In this document: positions 37,948 through 48,198 of the stretch, piece by piece
Layout of the letters: each line of letters starts with the position of its first letter
Numbering within the stretch: position 1 is the first letter of the stretch
Assembly (NCBI GenBank): GCA_017860615.1
Contig: JAGDMU010000006.1
Span: 62,001-126,000 of the forward strand
DNA from: Pseudomonadota bacterium
GTDB taxonomy: Bacteria; Campylobacterota; Campylobacteria; Campylobacterales; Sulfurospirillaceae
DNA length: 64,000 nt
Direction of reading: 5' to 3'
Translations under genes and position numbers: made by a program
The notes under the pieces: generated by a model
Database searches by the model: none
What the model was told of the DNA's origin: nothing
The model's input: only the letters and a program-made list of their open reading frames with translations

Positions 37948-38370
37948 ATGAAAAAGTTTTTGATTATTTTAGCACTAATTTCGAGACTCGTTGCTGATGA
38001 TGCAAATGATTTAGACGAAATTAAAGAAGAAGACATCCCAAAAATTCTCTCCATTATCAAAGATGGTACCAAAGAGCATTTACCCATGATGTTGGATGAT
38101 TATACAACACTTGTGGATATTGTCAGTGTGCAAAATGCCATCGAATACCGTAACCGTATTAATTCCGCCAATGAACATGTCAAAACAATTCTCAAAGCCG
38201 ATAAAGGCACGCTCATTAAAACAACCTTTGAAAACAACAAAAGTTACCTCTGTAACGACTATGAAACACGCTCACTCCTTAGAAAAGGTGCTGTGTTTAT
38301 CTATGTTTTCTATGATCTTAACAATCTTGAGCTTTTCAAATTTTCTATTCAAAATAAAGATTGTCAATAA
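37948..38370 (+). CDS. Exported protein of unknown function
   Basis: 140 residues from the ATG at 37948, which follows an AAAGGA ribosome binding site. A short signal peptide (about 1-17, ending LVADD) precedes an acidic region. Two cysteines (LCND, NKDCQ) may form a disulfide. I do not recognise a family. A terminator hairpin follows. Confidence 0.65.
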   Translation: MKKFLIILALISRLVADDANDLDEIKEEDIPKILSIIKDGTKEHLPMMLDDYTTLVDIVSVQNAIEYRNRINSANEHVKTILKADKGTLIKTTFENNKSYLCNDYETRSLLRKGAVFIYVFYDLNNLELFKFSIQNKDCQ

Positions 38371-38371
38371 A

Positions 38372-38403
38372 ATTTCTGGCATGTAGTTTAACATGCCAGA
38401 AAT
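38372..38403. terminator. Bidirectional terminator between the exported protein gene and clpB
   Basis: Perfect 13-bp arms ATTTCTGGCATGT and ACATGCCAGAAAT with a 6-nt loop, between convergent genes. Followed closely by a T run on the plus strand (GATTTTTT). Confidence 0.8.
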
Positions 38404-38413
38404 ATCAGATTTT

Positions 38414-40987
38414 TTACTGTTTATTAATAACTATCTCACCATTCTTCGCATCAATCAAGATATTTTCACCCTCATGCAATTTCTCTTCTAAAATGAGTTC
38501 CGCTAGTTTATCTTCGACAAGTTCATACAACGCACGTTTGAGTGGACGAGCACCATAAACAGGGTCAAAGCCAGCCTCTGCTATCAGGGCTTTTGCCGCA
38601 ACGCTAAGCTCTGCTTTGATCTCTTTATTGGCCAGTTTGGTTTCGATGTCTTTGAACATAATGCTCACAATCTCACGTAAACCATCTTCGGTGAGTGGAT
38701 TAAAGATGATAATGTCATCAAGACGGTTCAAAAATTCAGGTTTAAAGTAAGCTCTTAGCTCTTTCATAACCTCTTCTTCGCGTCTTTCGCCTTCAAATTC
38801 CATGATTTTCGCACTTGCAATATTCGATGTAAGGATAATAATAGTGTTTTTAAAATCAATCGTAACACCTTTATTGTCCGTCAAACGCCCTTCATCAAGT
38901 ACTTGAAGTAGAATGTTAAAGACATCAGGATGCGCTTTTTCGATCTCATCAAAGAGTACAACACTGTACGGTTTTCTTCTAACCGCTTCGGTGAGTTGTC
39001 CACCCTCATCGTACCCCACATAACCTGGAGGGGCTCCAACTAAACGACTGACGGAATGTTTTTCCATGTATTCGCTCATATCAAAACGAATAAGCGCTTT
39101 GGTGGTATCAAACAAGAAATTAGCAAGCGCTTTAGCACTTTGTGTTTTACCAACACCCGTTGGACCTAAGAAGAGAAAACTACCAATCGGTTTATTTTGC
39201 TCACTTAGCCCTGCTTTATTACGCTTAATAGCTCTACCTATCGCTTTAATGGCAGCATCTTGACCTACGACCTCTTTTCTTAGATGATCCTCTACTGCTA
39301 ACACTTTGGCTTTTTCGCCTTGTAGCATTTTATTGACAGGGATTCCTGTCCACTTGCTCACGATGGTTGCGATCATCTCTTCATCAACACTGTTTTTCAA
39401 AAGTGTTCCATTCTCAACCATTTTTTCCCAGCGAACTTTGAGTTCTTCTTCTTGTTTGACGAGTTCTGGAAGTTTACCGTATTCAATTTCAGCCGCTTTA
39501 TTAAACTCACTGTTTTTCTTTGCACTCTCAGCCTCTCTACGAAGGGCTTCTGCTTTTGTTTTGATGGATGCGATGTCATTAAAAACACTTTTTTCGGTTT
39601 CAAATTGAACTTCCAATGAGTGCATTTTCTCTTTTGCATCTCCCAACTCTTTTTCAATGGCTTTTAGACGCTCATCATTCTTTTTATTTTTCTCCATCAA
39701 AAGTGCTTCTTTTTCAACCATCAGGGTGCTAATCGCACGTTTGATGCGGCTAAGATCTGTTGGTTCACTTTCAATTTGCATTTTAAGCTCTGCTGCTGCT
39801 TCATCAATGAGGTCAATCGCTTTATCAGGTAAGAAACGATCACTAATATAACGAGAGCTCAATTTTGCAGCAGCGATTAAAGCGGAGTCTTGAATGCTCA
39901 CGTTATGATGTGCTTCAAGATGCTCTTTGATACCACGCAAAATTTGTAAAGCTTCATTGATGCTTGGCTCATTGACGGTTACAGGTTGGAAACGACGTTG
40001 CAATGCTGCATCTTTTTCAAAATATTTTCGGTACTCTTTTAACGTTGTCGCACCAATGGTGTGAAGCTCTCCACGTGCAAGGGCTGGTTTTAGGATATTA
40101 GCCGCATCCATACTTCCTTCACTTGCTCCCGCACCTACAATGGTATGAATTTCGTCTATAAAGAGAATGATATTGCCACTTTTTTTGACTTCATCAATGA
40201 CCGCTTTAAGTCTGTCTTCAAACTCACCACGGTACTTTGCACCTGCAATGAGTGCGCTCATATCGAGGGCAACAACACTTTTATTTTGAAGACTAAGGGG
40301 TACATCGTTATGCGCGATTCTAAGTGCTAAACCTTCAGCAATAGCCGTTTTACCTGTTCCTGGCTCACCGATCAAGATAGGATTATTTTTAGTCTTTCGG
40401 ATCAAAATTTGCATCATACGCTGAATCTCTTCATCACGCCCAATAACAGGGTCAAGTTTGCCATCACTTGCTAATTTGGTTAAATTAATACCGTACTTTT
40501 CAAGTGATTCAAGGTTTTCATCGGCACTTTGTTTGTCAATCTTTTTACCACCTCGAAGCGCTTCAAGGTTTTTCTTAAATTGTAAAAGATCAAGGTATTT
40601 ACCCAGAATTTTTTTCAGCGGATCACTATCAATATTGGCAAGTAACCATGTATCTACGGAAAGGTAACTATCGCCTTTTTGTTTCATCAGCCCTTCTGCT
40701 TTTTGCAAGGACTCTACAAGAGCGCGTGAAATAGAGATATTTTCCTTAGTGACATGAGACGCTGTTGGTAATTTTTGGACTTCACTTTTAATTTCAAGTT
40801 CTATCGCACTCTTATCAATATTCATTTTATTAAAGACTTGATTGAGGATAGAAGCCGAATTGGTAATAAGTCCCCATGTTACATGCAAAGGTGTCGCTTC
40901 AGAATTTTTAGAATGCAGTGCAAGGCTAATAGCACTCTCTATTGCTTCTCGCATTTGGTTGGTCAATTGCTCAAAAAGTGAGTTCAT
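38414..40987 (-). CDS. clpB: Chaperone disaggregase ClpB
   Basis: 857 residues: N-terminal domain, first AAA+ module (GEPGTGKTA near 199), coiled-coil middle domain (about 400-520), second AAA+ module (GPTGVGKT near 603) and D2 small domain. It rescues aggregated proteins with DnaK. The promoter carries a HAIR-like HspR operator, consistent with heat induction. Confidence 0.96.
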   Translation of the reverse strand: MNSLFEQLTNQMREAIESAISLALHSKNSEATPLHVTWGLITNSASILNQVFNKMNIDKSAIELEIKSEVQKLPTASHVTKENISISRALVESLQKAEGLMKQKGDSYLSVDTWLLANIDSDPLKKILGKYLDLLQFKKNLEALRGGKKIDKQSADENLESLEKYGINLTKLASDGKLDPVIGRDEEIQRMMQILIRKTKNNPILIGEPGTGKTAIAEGLALRIAHNDVPLSLQNKSVVALDMSALIAGAKYRGEFEDRLKAVIDEVKKSGNIILFIDEIHTIVGAGASEGSMDAANILKPALARGELHTIGATTLKEYRKYFEKDAALQRRFQPVTVNEPSINEALQILRGIKEHLEAHHNVSIQDSALIAAAKLSSRYISDRFLPDKAIDLIDEAAAELKMQIESEPTDLSRIKRAISTLMVEKEALLMEKNKKNDERLKAIEKELGDAKEKMHSLEVQFETEKSVFNDIASIKTKAEALRREAESAKKNSEFNKAAEIEYGKLPELVKQEEELKVRWEKMVENGTLLKNSVDEEMIATIVSKWTGIPVNKMLQGEKAKVLAVEDHLRKEVVGQDAAIKAIGRAIKRNKAGLSEQNKPIGSFLFLGPTGVGKTQSAKALANFLFDTTKALIRFDMSEYMEKHSVSRLVGAPPGYVGYDEGGQLTEAVRRKPYSVVLFDEIEKAHPDVFNILLQVLDEGRLTDNKGVTIDFKNTIIILTSNIASAKIMEFEGERREEEVMKELRAYFKPEFLNRLDDIIIFNPLTEDGLREIVSIMFKDIETKLANKEIKAELSVAAKALIAEAGFDPVYGARPLKRALYELVEDKLAELILEEKLHEGENILIDAKNGEIVINKQ

Positions 40988-41013
40988 TGCAGCTCCTTAA
41001 TAATTTTTCTATA

Positions 41014-41042
41014 ATTTTACAACTTTAGTCTATTGATGTCAA
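41014..41042 (-). promoter_or_regulatory. clpB promoter
   Basis: On the minus strand TTGACA (41042-41037) and TAAAAT (41019-41014) with exactly 17 bp between them. The clpB ATG is 27 bp downstream of the -10 box, and AAGGAG precedes it. The -35 box is inside the HAIR-like element. Confidence 0.75.
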
Positions 41043-41043
41043 G
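41023..41043 (-). promoter_or_regulatory. HAIR-like HspR operator at clpB
   Basis: CTTGACA, 7 nt, ACTAAAG on the minus strand. Against the HAIR consensus CTTGAGT-N7-ACTCAAG this matches 5 of 7 and 6 of 7. It covers the -35 box and the upstream spacer of the clpB promoter. Confidence 0.68.
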
Positions 41044-41161
41044 TTTATTTAGCAATACAGCATTACTTTTATTAAATTATCGCTATCACATTAAGCCTAA
41101 AATAGATTAAAATTTTCGTAATACACTTGGTGCTTTCATAGAAAATTTAGGGAAACTCCAC

Positions 41162-41167
41162 TATAAT
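41162..41167 (+). promoter_or_regulatory. -10 box of ctpA
   Basis: An exact TATAAT 46 bp before the ctpA start. It probably drives ctpA and the purine genes behind it. Confidence 0.5.
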
Positions 41168-41213
41168 CATCCTCCAAAGAATACGCATATCTTGCGAGGA
41201 GCATACACACGCT

Positions 41214-42494
41214 ATGAAACATTTACCATTTGCTACTGTTGGCTTTATAGCCACGTTTTTAGGTATTACTACCTTTTTCTCTTCAACCCTCTTTGCGGCA
41301 GATAATGCTGAAGGAGAAAAGAGTCGTCTTGCTTCTTTGGCAAAATTTACACGAGTTTTGGCAACCATTGAAAAATATTATGTTGATGACATCAAAATTG
41401 ATGACATGTACCTTGATGAGAAGCATTTTAAAGATCTTAAAATCCAAACCGATGGTGAGTTTGGTGGGCTTGGCATTACGGTAGGTCAAAAAGATGGTGC
41501 ACTCACTGTTATTGCACCTATGGAAGGAACGCCTGCGGATAAAGCAGGAGTTAAAGCTAGTGACATTATTCTTAAAATCAACAAACAATCAACCCTTAAC
41601 ATGACGATTGATGAAGCGGTCAACTTGATGCGTGGAAAGCCTGGTACAGGCATTGAACTTACTCTGGTTCGTGAAGGTGAGACAAAACCTCTTACGATTT
41701 CAATCGTACGTGACATCATCAAAATCGAATCTGTTTATTCGAAGATGATCGAAAATGAAAATATCCTTTATGTACGTGTCGTCAACTTTGACAAAAATAT
41801 CGTTGGCGATGTCCAAGAAGCTATTGGTAAACATAAAAATGCCAAAGGTATTGTACTTGACCTTAGAAATAACCCTGGTGGACTCTTAAATCAGGCTGTT
41901 GGATTGGTTGACATCTTTATTGATGATGGCATTATTGTCTCTCAAAAAGGACGTGTGGAGTCTGAAAATGCTGAATACAAAGCGAGTAAGTCAGGAACCA
42001 ATACAAAACTACCTCTTGTTGTTTTGGTCAACGGAGGAAGTGCGAGTGCGAGTGAAATCGTCAGTGGTGCATTGCAAGATCATAAACGTGCCATTATCAT
42101 TGGTGAAAAAACCTTTGGAAAAGGTAGTGTTCAAGCAGTCCTCCCTGTAGTTGATAATGAAGCCATTCGCTTAACGATTGCACGTTATTACCTACCAAGT
42201 GGACGCACTATCCAAGCTGAAGGCGTTACCCCTGATATTACCGTTTATCCAGGTGATGTCCCACATAAAAATAATGATCAATCCCTTAAAGAGAAAGATC
42301 TTAAAAAGCATTTAGAAGGTGAGCTAAAAAAAGTAGATGACAATAAAACAGACGTAAAAGAGACAAAAGCAAAAACAAAAACAAAAGAGACAACAAAAGC
42401 CGATAAAGAGATCGTAAGTCAAGAAAATCTATTTAAAGACTTACAGTTAAAAAGTGCTGTTGATGCAATCAAAGTACTCGCTATTAAAAAATAA
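41214..42494 (+). CDS. ctpA: Carboxyl-terminal processing protease CtpA (S41)
   Basis: 426 residues with an N-terminal signal or anchor (about 8-27), a PDZ domain (about 80-165) and the S41 protease domain with the catalytic Ser in GGSASASE (near 282) and Lys in [11 protein letters not shown] (near 307). A Lys/Thr-rich low-complexity stretch (about 360-405) precedes the C-terminus. It trims periplasmic proteins. Same position next to clpB and pur genes as in C. jejuni as I recall it. Confidence 0.92.
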   Translation: MKHLPFATVGFIATFLGITTFFSSTLFAADNAEGEKSRLASLAKFTRVLATIEKYYVDDIKIDDMYLDEKHFKDLKIQTDGEFGGLGITVGQKDGALTVIAPMEGTPADKAGVKASDIILKINKQSTLNMTIDEAVNLMRGKPGTGIELTLVREGETKPLTISIVRDIIKIESVYSKMIENENILYVRVVNFDKNIVGDVQEAIGKHKNAKGIVLDLRNNPGGLLNQAVGLVDIFIDDGIIVSQKGRVESENAEYKASKSGTNTKLPLVVLVNGGSASASEIVSGALQDHKRAIIIGEKTFGKGSVQAVLPVVDNEAIRLTIARYYLPSGRTIQAEGVTPDITVYPGDVPHKNNDQSLKEKDLKKHLEGELKKVDDNKTDVKETKAKTKTKETTKADKEIVSQENLFKDLQLKSAVDAIKVLAIKK

Positions 42495-42511
42495 TTCCTG
42501 AGGAGAGAGAC

Positions 42512-43225
42512 GTGAATAAAGGTGCATTGTTATACGAAGGTAAAGGTAAAAAACTTTTTTTAACAGAGGATGAAAATCTTTTAGTTTCAGAATTTAAAGA
42601 TGACTTAACAGCATTTAACGCTGAGAAAAAAGGTAATGAAGCAGGTAAAGGTGCACTCAACTGTAAAATCAGTACACAACTTTTTCATCTTCTTGAGAAA
42701 CATGGTATTCAAACGCACTTAGTGAAAACACTTGATGACACACACCAATTGATCAAAAAAGTAAAAATCATCCCTATTGAAGTAGTTGTTAGAAACATTG
42801 CAACAGGTTCTTTAGCAAAACGCCTTGGTATTAAAGATGGTACTGTACTTCCATTTACACTCGTTGAGTTTTATTACAAAGACGATGCACTGGGCGATCC
42901 TATCATCAATGATGAGCACTGCTTACTTCTCAACCTTGTAAAAAGTGAGTCTGACCTTGAAGAGCTTAAACGCCTTGGTCGTGAAATCAATGTGATTATG
43001 AAAAGCTTTTTTGCAGAACGTAAACTCAAATTGGTTGACTTCAAAGTTGAATTTGGTGTCGATACCGAAGGAAATATTCTTCTCTCTGATGAAATCAGTC
43101 CTGATAGCTGCCGTTTTTGGGATATGGACACCAATGAAAAACTTGATAAAGACAGATTTAGACAAGGCTTAGGTGATGTTAAAGTTGCCTATGAAGAAGT
43201 CTTAAAACGTATTCTAGCTCATTAA
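42512..43225 (+). CDS. purC: Phosphoribosylaminoimidazole-succinocarboxamide synthase (SAICAR synthetase)
   Basis: 237 residues, GTG start. The N-terminus [12 protein letters not shown] and the segment [14 protein letters not shown] are family signatures. It joins CAIR and aspartate in purine synthesis. Followed closely by purS and purQ, which act earlier in the pathway. Confidence 0.95.
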   Translation: MNKGALLYEGKGKKLFLTEDENLLVSEFKDDLTAFNAEKKGNEAGKGALNCKISTQLFHLLEKHGIQTHLVKTLDDTHQLIKKVKIIPIEVVVRNIATGSLAKRLGIKDGTVLPFTLVEFYYKDDALGDPIINDEHCLLLNLVKSESDLEELKRLGREINVIMKSFFAERKLKLVDFKVEFGVDTEGNILLSDEISPDSCRFWDMDTNEKLDKDRFRQGLGDVKVAYEEVLKRILAH

Positions 43226-43246
43226 AATCAAAGGAAAATATAAACG

Positions 43247-43492
43247 ATGAAAGTTATTGTCAATATTCAGCTCAAAAATGGCGTTTTAGATCCACAAGGA
43301 AAAGCGGTTCATCACGCACTTGCTTCTTTAAAATTTAACGAAGTCAATGAAGTACGTATTGGAAAGCAAATTATTCTTGACATTGCTGAGAGCGATAAAG
43401 CAAAAGCACAAGAGAGAGTTACCATCATGTGTGATGAACTTTTAGCCAATACTGTTATTGAAGACTATTCGATTGAGTTTCCAACATGCTAG
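43247..43492 (+). CDS. purS: FGAM synthase subunit PurS
   Basis: 81 residues, the usual size of PurS, the small subunit that links PurQ and PurL in the three-part phosphoribosylformylglycinamidine synthase. The pattern VNIQLKNGVLDPQGKAV is typical. It overlaps purQ by 7 bp. purL is not in the window. Confidence 0.93.
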   Translation: MKVIVNIQLKNGVLDPQGKAVHHALASLKFNEVNEVRIGKQIILDIAESDKAKAQERVTIMCDELLANTVIEDYSIEFPTC

Positions 43493-44157
43493 TAGCAGTA
43501 GCTGTATTTCCAGGAACAAACTGTGAAATCGACACTAAGTATGCTTTTGAAAAACTAGGACAAGAGGTTGTTCTCGTTTTTCATAAAGAAGAAAAGTTAC
43601 CAGAAGGTACTGATTTAGTGGTACTTCCTGGTGGTTTTAGTTATGGTGATTACCTAAGAAGTGCTGCTATTGCTAAATTTTCTCCTATTATGAAAGCCGT
43701 TATTGAGTTTGCAAACAAGGGTGGAAAAGTGCTTGGTATCTGTAATGGTTTCCAAATGCTCGTTGAAGCACGGCTTTTACCAGGGGCTATGAAGCGCAAT
43801 GAAAACGTTCATTTTATCTCTCAGTTTCATCACCTTAAAGTGATTAACAATGATAATACTTTTTTACAAAAATGTTTCATTGGTGAGCTTTTAAATGTTC
43901 CTATTGCACACGGTGAAGGAAGTTACTACATCGATGATGCTGGTTTGAAAGAGCTTTATGCAAACAAACAAGTCTTGCTAACCTACTGCGATGAAAAAGG
44001 AAATGTTAAAAACCCTAATGGTTCTGTTGATTCGATCGCGGGTATTTGCAATAAAGAAAAAAATGTCTTTGGACTTATGCCTCACCCTGAGCGTGCCATT
44101 GAGAAAATTTTGGGCTCTGATGATGGCGTGAAAATGCTTGAGGGTTTTATAAACTAA
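43486..44157 (+). CDS. purQ: FGAM synthase glutaminase subunit PurQ
   Basis: 223 residues, class I glutamine amidotransferase. The nucleophile Cys is in GICNGFQML and the His/Glu in MPHPERAIE. The N-terminal FPGTNCE is typical. It supplies ammonia to PurL. Confidence 0.95.
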   Translation: MLVAVAVFPGTNCEIDTKYAFEKLGQEVVLVFHKEEKLPEGTDLVVLPGGFSYGDYLRSAAIAKFSPIMKAVIEFANKGGKVLGICNGFQMLVEARLLPGAMKRNENVHFISQFHHLKVINNDNTFLQKCFIGELLNVPIAHGEGSYYIDDAGLKELYANKQVLLTYCDEKGNVKNPNGSVDSIAGICNKEKNVFGLMPHPERAIEKILGSDDGVKMLEGFIN

Positions 44158-44161
44158 CGTG

Positions 44162-45250
44162 ATGAAGCAATTTTTCACACTCCTTCTACTCTCTTTAGCC
44201 CTTTTAGTACCTGCTTTTGCGGCTGAAGAGAGTGCGTTTTTAGGGCACTCAAAATCTCTTTTTCTCTCTGTTGAAGAAACCCCTTCTAAAGTTTATGTAG
44301 GACAAGTTTTTTCAATTAAACTTAAAGCCATTGTTGCCAACGATAAAATTGATGGTCTTGGAAATACTTTTTCAAGTGCTACAGGTGTAGATGTTCTTAA
44401 CCCCCAAAATCCTTGGGAACGTTCACGAGACAATACGTATTACAACACATTTTATTTTAAGATCAATTCAAAAACAGCTGTGATGCCACGTTTAAGCGTT
44501 TCATTGGTAGAGCGCCAAGAAGCATTGGAAAGTGAAATTATAACACTCAATACGCCTCAGCTGATTCAACTTAAAGCTGATCCTTTTTTTAGCAATGTTA
44601 TAGCACAAAGCCTTACGATTAACAAACATAAAACAACAACGTTTGATGCTAAAAATGTTATTATTGTCTTAGAGATAGAAGCAACCGCTGCGAACTTAAA
44701 AGACTTCAAACTCAGTGGTATTGCTAAAAGTGGTATAGATTCCTTCTCAGATAATGGTACAAGTCAAAAGATTTACTATTATGCCATTTTGCCGAACTAT
44801 CAAAAAAGCTTCGATTTTACCTATTTTGACCTTGGAAGTAATAAATTTAATAAAATTACACTTCCGATGAGCATTGAAAGTGACGAAGTTAGTACTCAAT
44901 TAGGACTCAACCCAAAAGAGAGTATTTTTGAGTTTTATAAAACTGTTGGGTATGGTATACTCTCTTTTATCTTTTTTATTATTCTCCTTAAACGCCGTAA
45001 ATGGTACTATTTTGTACTCTCATTGATCTTTTTGGCACTCTTCTTTTTAGACCAAAACCCGCTCAATAACGCTAAACTTAAAAGTAATAGCACTATTATG
45101 ATCCTCCCAATGGAGCGTTCAACAGTTTTCTTTACCAGTGATAAAATCCTAGATATAGAAAAACTAGGCGAGCGAGATAATTACATTAAAATCTTACTTC
45201 CTGATGGAAAAATTGGATGGACAGACCGTGAAAATATTATCAAAAATTAG
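44162..45250 (+). CDS. Membrane protein with BatD-like extracytoplasmic domain and SH3-like tail
   Basis: About 362 residues. Signal peptide (about 1-21), a beta-rich extracytoplasmic part (about 25-250), two membrane segments (about 257-275 and 281-298) and a C-terminal SH3-like segment (DNYIKILLPDGKIGWTD). The overall plan resembles BatD-like proteins; function unknown. GTG at 44159 is an alternative start directly before the ATG. It lies between purQ and plsC, as in C. jejuni as I remember it. Confidence 0.7.
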   Translation: MKQFFTLLLLSLALLVPAFAAEESAFLGHSKSLFLSVEETPSKVYVGQVFSIKLKAIVANDKIDGLGNTFSSATGVDVLNPQNPWERSRDNTYYNTFYFKINSKTAVMPRLSVSLVERQEALESEIITLNTPQLIQLKADPFFSNVIAQSLTINKHKTTTFDAKNVIIVLEIEATAANLKDFKLSGIAKSGIDSFSDNGTSQKIYYYAILPNYQKSFDFTYFDLGSNKFNKITLPMSIESDEVSTQLGLNPKESIFEFYKTVGYGILSFIFFIILLKRRKWYYFVLSLIFLALFFLDQNPLNNAKLKSNSTIMILPMERSTVFFTSDKILDIEKLGERDNYIKILLPDGKIGWTDRENIIKN

Positions 45251-45263
45251 AGGAATTTACGTG

Positions 45264-45920
45264 ATGATTGAATTTGTCATCACGGTACTGATTACTATTG
45301 TTTTGATGTATGCTTTTCGTAACCACACGCATTCAATTAGACGTACATGGGGACACTTACAAACCTTTCTTATGGGCTTTAGTATCAAACAAACAGGTGA
45401 AGCAAATCCTGCTACTACGCTTTTAGTGCTGAACCACCAAAGCCTTGTTGATATTGTTGCACTTGAAACAATTTATCCTAAAAACCTCTGTTGGATTGCC
45501 AAAAAAGAGATTGAAGATATTCCTCTTTTTGGGCATATCATCCCAGCGCCTCGTATGATTTCGATTGACCGTAAAGATAAGCGCTCCATTATCAAAATGA
45601 TTAAAGAAGGTAAAGAGCGCGTTAGTGAAGGACGCGTCCTTGCCATGTTTCCCGAAGGTACGCGTGGACGTGGTGATAGACTTCTAAAATTCCAAAGTGG
45701 TGCAAAAATCTTAGCAGAAAAGCTTGATCTTATCGTCCAACCTGCTATCATCGTAGGAGCAAGACATATTCTTGATTCTAAAAGTCTTGATGCTCATGGT
45801 GGAGAGGTAAAAGTAATCTATCTTGACCCAATCAATCCAAAAGAAGATGAAGCGTGGTTTGAAAAAATGTACCATACAATGGAAGCAAGATTGGCTCTCG
45901 AATTAGCATCCAAACAATAA
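45264..45920 (+). CDS. plsC: 1-acylglycerol-3-phosphate acyltransferase
   Basis: About 218 residues. The acyltransferase motif NHQSLVD (NHxxxxD) and FPEGTRGRG identify a PlsC enzyme that makes phosphatidic acid at the inner membrane; an N-terminal membrane helix is present. I use the ATG at 45264 (or the GTG just before it), preceded by AGAGGA; a frame from 45204 would extend into the upstream gene. Confidence 0.88.
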   Translation: MIEFVITVLITIVLMYAFRNHTHSIRRTWGHLQTFLMGFSIKQTGEANPATTLLVLNHQSLVDIVALETIYPKNLCWIAKKEIEDIPLFGHIIPAPRMISIDRKDKRSIIKMIKEGKERVSEGRVLAMFPEGTRGRGDRLLKFQSGAKILAEKLDLIVQPAIIVGARHILDSKSLDAHGGEVKVIYLDPINPKEDEAWFEKMYHTMEARLALELASKQ

Positions 45921-45926
45921 CTTCCT

Positions 45927-45946
45927 AAAGCCACAAAAGTGGCTTT
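45927..45946 (+). terminator. Hairpin after plsC
   Basis: AAAGCCAC and GTGGCTTT with an AAAA loop, 6 bp after the plsC stop. The downstream sequence is not a clean T run, so efficiency is uncertain. Confidence 0.55.
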
Positions 45947-45965
45947 GAAATTCTCTCATTTTTGC

Positions 45966-45971
45966 TAAAAT
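45966..45971 (+). promoter_or_regulatory. Extended -10 box of htpG
   Basis: TGCTAAAAT, an extended -10 element, about 90 bp before the htpG ATG. The transcript would begin just before the 15-bp inverted repeat at 45981-46032. Confidence 0.5.
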
Positions 45972-45980
45972 AACGCGATT

Positions 45981-46032
45981 TTTGGATTTGTCAAAGAACT
46001 TTTTTTGACATGAGCTTTTTGATAAATCCAAA
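45981..46032 (+). repeat. Long stem-loop in the htpG 5' leader
   Basis: The 15-nt arms TTTGGATTTGTCAAA and TTTGATAAATCCAAA pair with one G-U wobble around a 22-nt loop. It lies between the probable transcription start and the htpG ribosome binding site (AAGGA near 46047), which it does not cover. Confidence 0.6.
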
Positions 46033-46058
46033 CTATACATACATTAAAGGATAGAACA

Positions 46059-47930
46059 ATGTCAAAACATCAATTTCAAACCGAAGTCACTCAGCTTTTA
46101 GACCTGATGATTCACTCGCTCTACTCCAACAAAGAGATCTTTTTACGTGAACTTATCTCCAATGCTTCTGATGCACTTGATAAGTTAAATTATCTCACAC
46201 TAACAGATGATAAATACAAATCACTCTCTTATGTTCCTCGCATTGACATCGCCATCAACAAAGAAGCTAAAACACTCACTCTTAGCGATAGTGGTATCGG
46301 TATGAATGAAGAAGATTTGGTTGAAAATCTAGGAACCATCGCTAAAAGTGGTACAAAATCATTTTTACAAAATCTCAGTGGTGATAAAAAGAAAGATTCA
46401 AGCCTTATTGGTCAATTTGGTGTTGGTTTTTACTCTGCTTTTATGGTTGCCAACAAAATCGAAGTGATTAGCCGCAAAGCTGGCGAAGAGAAAGCCTATA
46501 TGTGGAGCAGTGAAGCAGGAGCTGAGTATGACATCGCAGAAGTAACCAAAGAGAGCCACGGGACGTCTATTACCCTTTACCTCAAAGACGATGAAGATGA
46601 ATTTTTAGAGTTTTACCGTATTCAAAGTGTCATCAAAAAATACTCAAACCATATCCCTTTTCCTATTTTTATGGATAAAGAAGAGAAAGAATTTGACGAT
46701 GAAGGCAAAGAAAAAAGTACAGAGATTAAAAATGTTCAAATCAACAAAGCAAGTGCACTCTGGACGGTAGCCAAAAGTCAAATCAAACCCGAAGAGTACA
46801 AAGACTTTTACCAACAAATTTCTCACGATAGCACCGATCCACTCCTTTGGAGCCATACAAAAGCGGAAGGTAAATACGAGTACACAACGCTTTTCTACAT
46901 TCCATCAACGCCTCCAATGGACCTTTTCAGAATGGACTATAAACCCGGTGTTAAACTCTACGTTAAACGCGTGTTTATTACCGATGATGAGAAAGAACTT
47001 TTACCAACTTACCTTCGCTTTGTCAAAGGTATCATCGATGCGGAAGACCTACCTCTTAACGTCAGTCGCGAGATTTTACAGCAAAACAAAGTTTTAGAGA
47101 CCATCAAAAAAGCCTCTGTTAAAAAAATCTTGAGCGAACTGAAATCTCTCAAAGAAAAAGAGAGCGACAAATACCTAGAGTTTTACAAAAACTTTGGACG
47201 TGTTGTTAAAGAGGGACTTTACAACGACTGGGAAAACAAAGAGGCACTTTTAGAGCTTGTTCTGTTCAAATCATCTAAACGTGATGGCTTAGTCAGTCTA
47301 AAAGAGTACAAAGAGGCTATGAAAGAAGATCAAAAAAGCATCTACTACATCACTGGAGAGAATGAGAAATTACTACGTAATTCACCACTGATTGAGCAAT
47401 TTAAAGCCAAAGATATCGAAGTTTTACTTCTTGATGAAGAAGTGGATGCCATTGTCTTCCCAATGGTTGGAGAGTACGATAAAACACCAATTAAACCAGT
47501 GAATAACTCAGATATTGACGAAGAGATCAAAGAAGATAAAGCTAAAGTTGAAGAAGATGAAAAAACGTACAAAGAGATTTTGGTAAAAATGAAAGAGATA
47601 CTCAAGGACGATGCGAAAGATGTCAAAATCTCTAGCCGTTTGAGTGACTCTCCTTCATGCCTTGTGTACGATAAAAACGATCCAGATTTCCAAATGCAAC
47701 AGATGCTTAAACAGATGGGACAAGACAATCTGCCAGCCGTTAAACCAATCTTAGAGATCAATCCTGAGCATGAGATTTTCAAAAAACTCAGCGCCAAATC
47801 TGATCTTTTAGAACTTAACGACATCGCTTTCTTACTGCTTGACCAAGCTAAACTGCAAGAAGGTATGAAGATCGAAGATACCGCGGCATTCGCAAAACGC
47901 TTAAATCGTTTTATCGCCAAAGCGCTTTAA
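46059..47930 (+). CDS. htpG: Hsp90 family chaperone HtpG
   Basis: 623 residues: an N-terminal GHKL ATPase domain ([13 protein letters not shown] near 28-40, DSGIGM near 79-84, [11 protein letters not shown] near 118-128), a middle domain and a C-terminal dimerisation domain. No HAIR-like element is visible at its promoter, but the leader holds a long stem-loop. Confidence 0.97.
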   Translation: MSKHQFQTEVTQLLDLMIHSLYSNKEIFLRELISNASDALDKLNYLTLTDDKYKSLSYVPRIDIAINKEAKTLTLSDSGIGMNEEDLVENLGTIAKSGTKSFLQNLSGDKKKDSSLIGQFGVGFYSAFMVANKIEVISRKAGEEKAYMWSSEAGAEYDIAEVTKESHGTSITLYLKDDEDEFLEFYRIQSVIKKYSNHIPFPIFMDKEEKEFDDEGKEKSTEIKNVQINKASALWTVAKSQIKPEEYKDFYQQISHDSTDPLLWSHTKAEGKYEYTTLFYIPSTPPMDLFRMDYKPGVKLYVKRVFITDDEKELLPTYLRFVKGIIDAEDLPLNVSREILQQNKVLETIKKASVKKILSELKSLKEKESDKYLEFYKNFGRVVKEGLYNDWENKEALLELVLFKSSKRDGLVSLKEYKEAMKEDQKSIYYITGENEKLLRNSPLIEQFKAKDIEVLLLDEEVDAIVFPMVGEYDKTPIKPVNNSDIDEEIKEDKAKVEEDEKTYKEILVKMKEILKDDAKDVKISSRLSDSPSCLVYDKNDPDFQMQQMLKQMGQDNLPAVKPILEINPEHEIFKKLSAKSDLLELNDIAFLLLDQAKLQEGMKIEDTAAFAKRLNRFIAKAL

Positions 47931-47940
47931 AAACACTCTT

Positions 47941-47966
47941 ACATGTAAGGATTTTTCCTTACATGT
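47941..47966 (+). terminator. htpG terminator built from two ACATGTAAGGA copies
   Basis: ACATGTAAGGA and TCCTTACATGT form an 11-bp stem with a TTTT loop, 10 bp after the htpG stop. The stem is made from one exact and one near copy of the recurring palindrome TTACATGTAA. The region from here to 48148 is AT-rich and holds no gene that I can support. Confidence 0.7.
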
Positions 47967-48148
47967 CAAAAAGAACTCCACTTACCTTTCCAAGCTACAT
48001 TAAACCTCCATTTTTATAAAATGTCATACATGGTAAAAATAGCGTAAAAGTTAAAAATTTAGCTCTGCCACCTGTTATTTGAAATATTTTATTAAATAAA
48101 CCAACACTTTTTATGTTCATTTATTTTGGCATGTCAGGCTATTTTGAA

Positions 48149-48154
48149 TATAAT
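48149..48154 (+). promoter_or_regulatory. -10 box upstream of the lipoprotein gene
   Basis: TATAAT 44 bp before the ATG, just outside the proposed left edge of the cassette-like segment. Confidence 0.45.
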
Positions 48155-48198
48155 GTTCGTTGAATAAATAGTTATACACAATAAAAGGAGAAGTCAAA

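Noticed and set aside
47345-47920. 191-codon open frame antisense to htpG
   Set aside because: It lies wholly inside a conserved gene, is rich in Ser and Leu as expected from the reverse of an acidic Lys-rich protein, and has no ribosome binding site.
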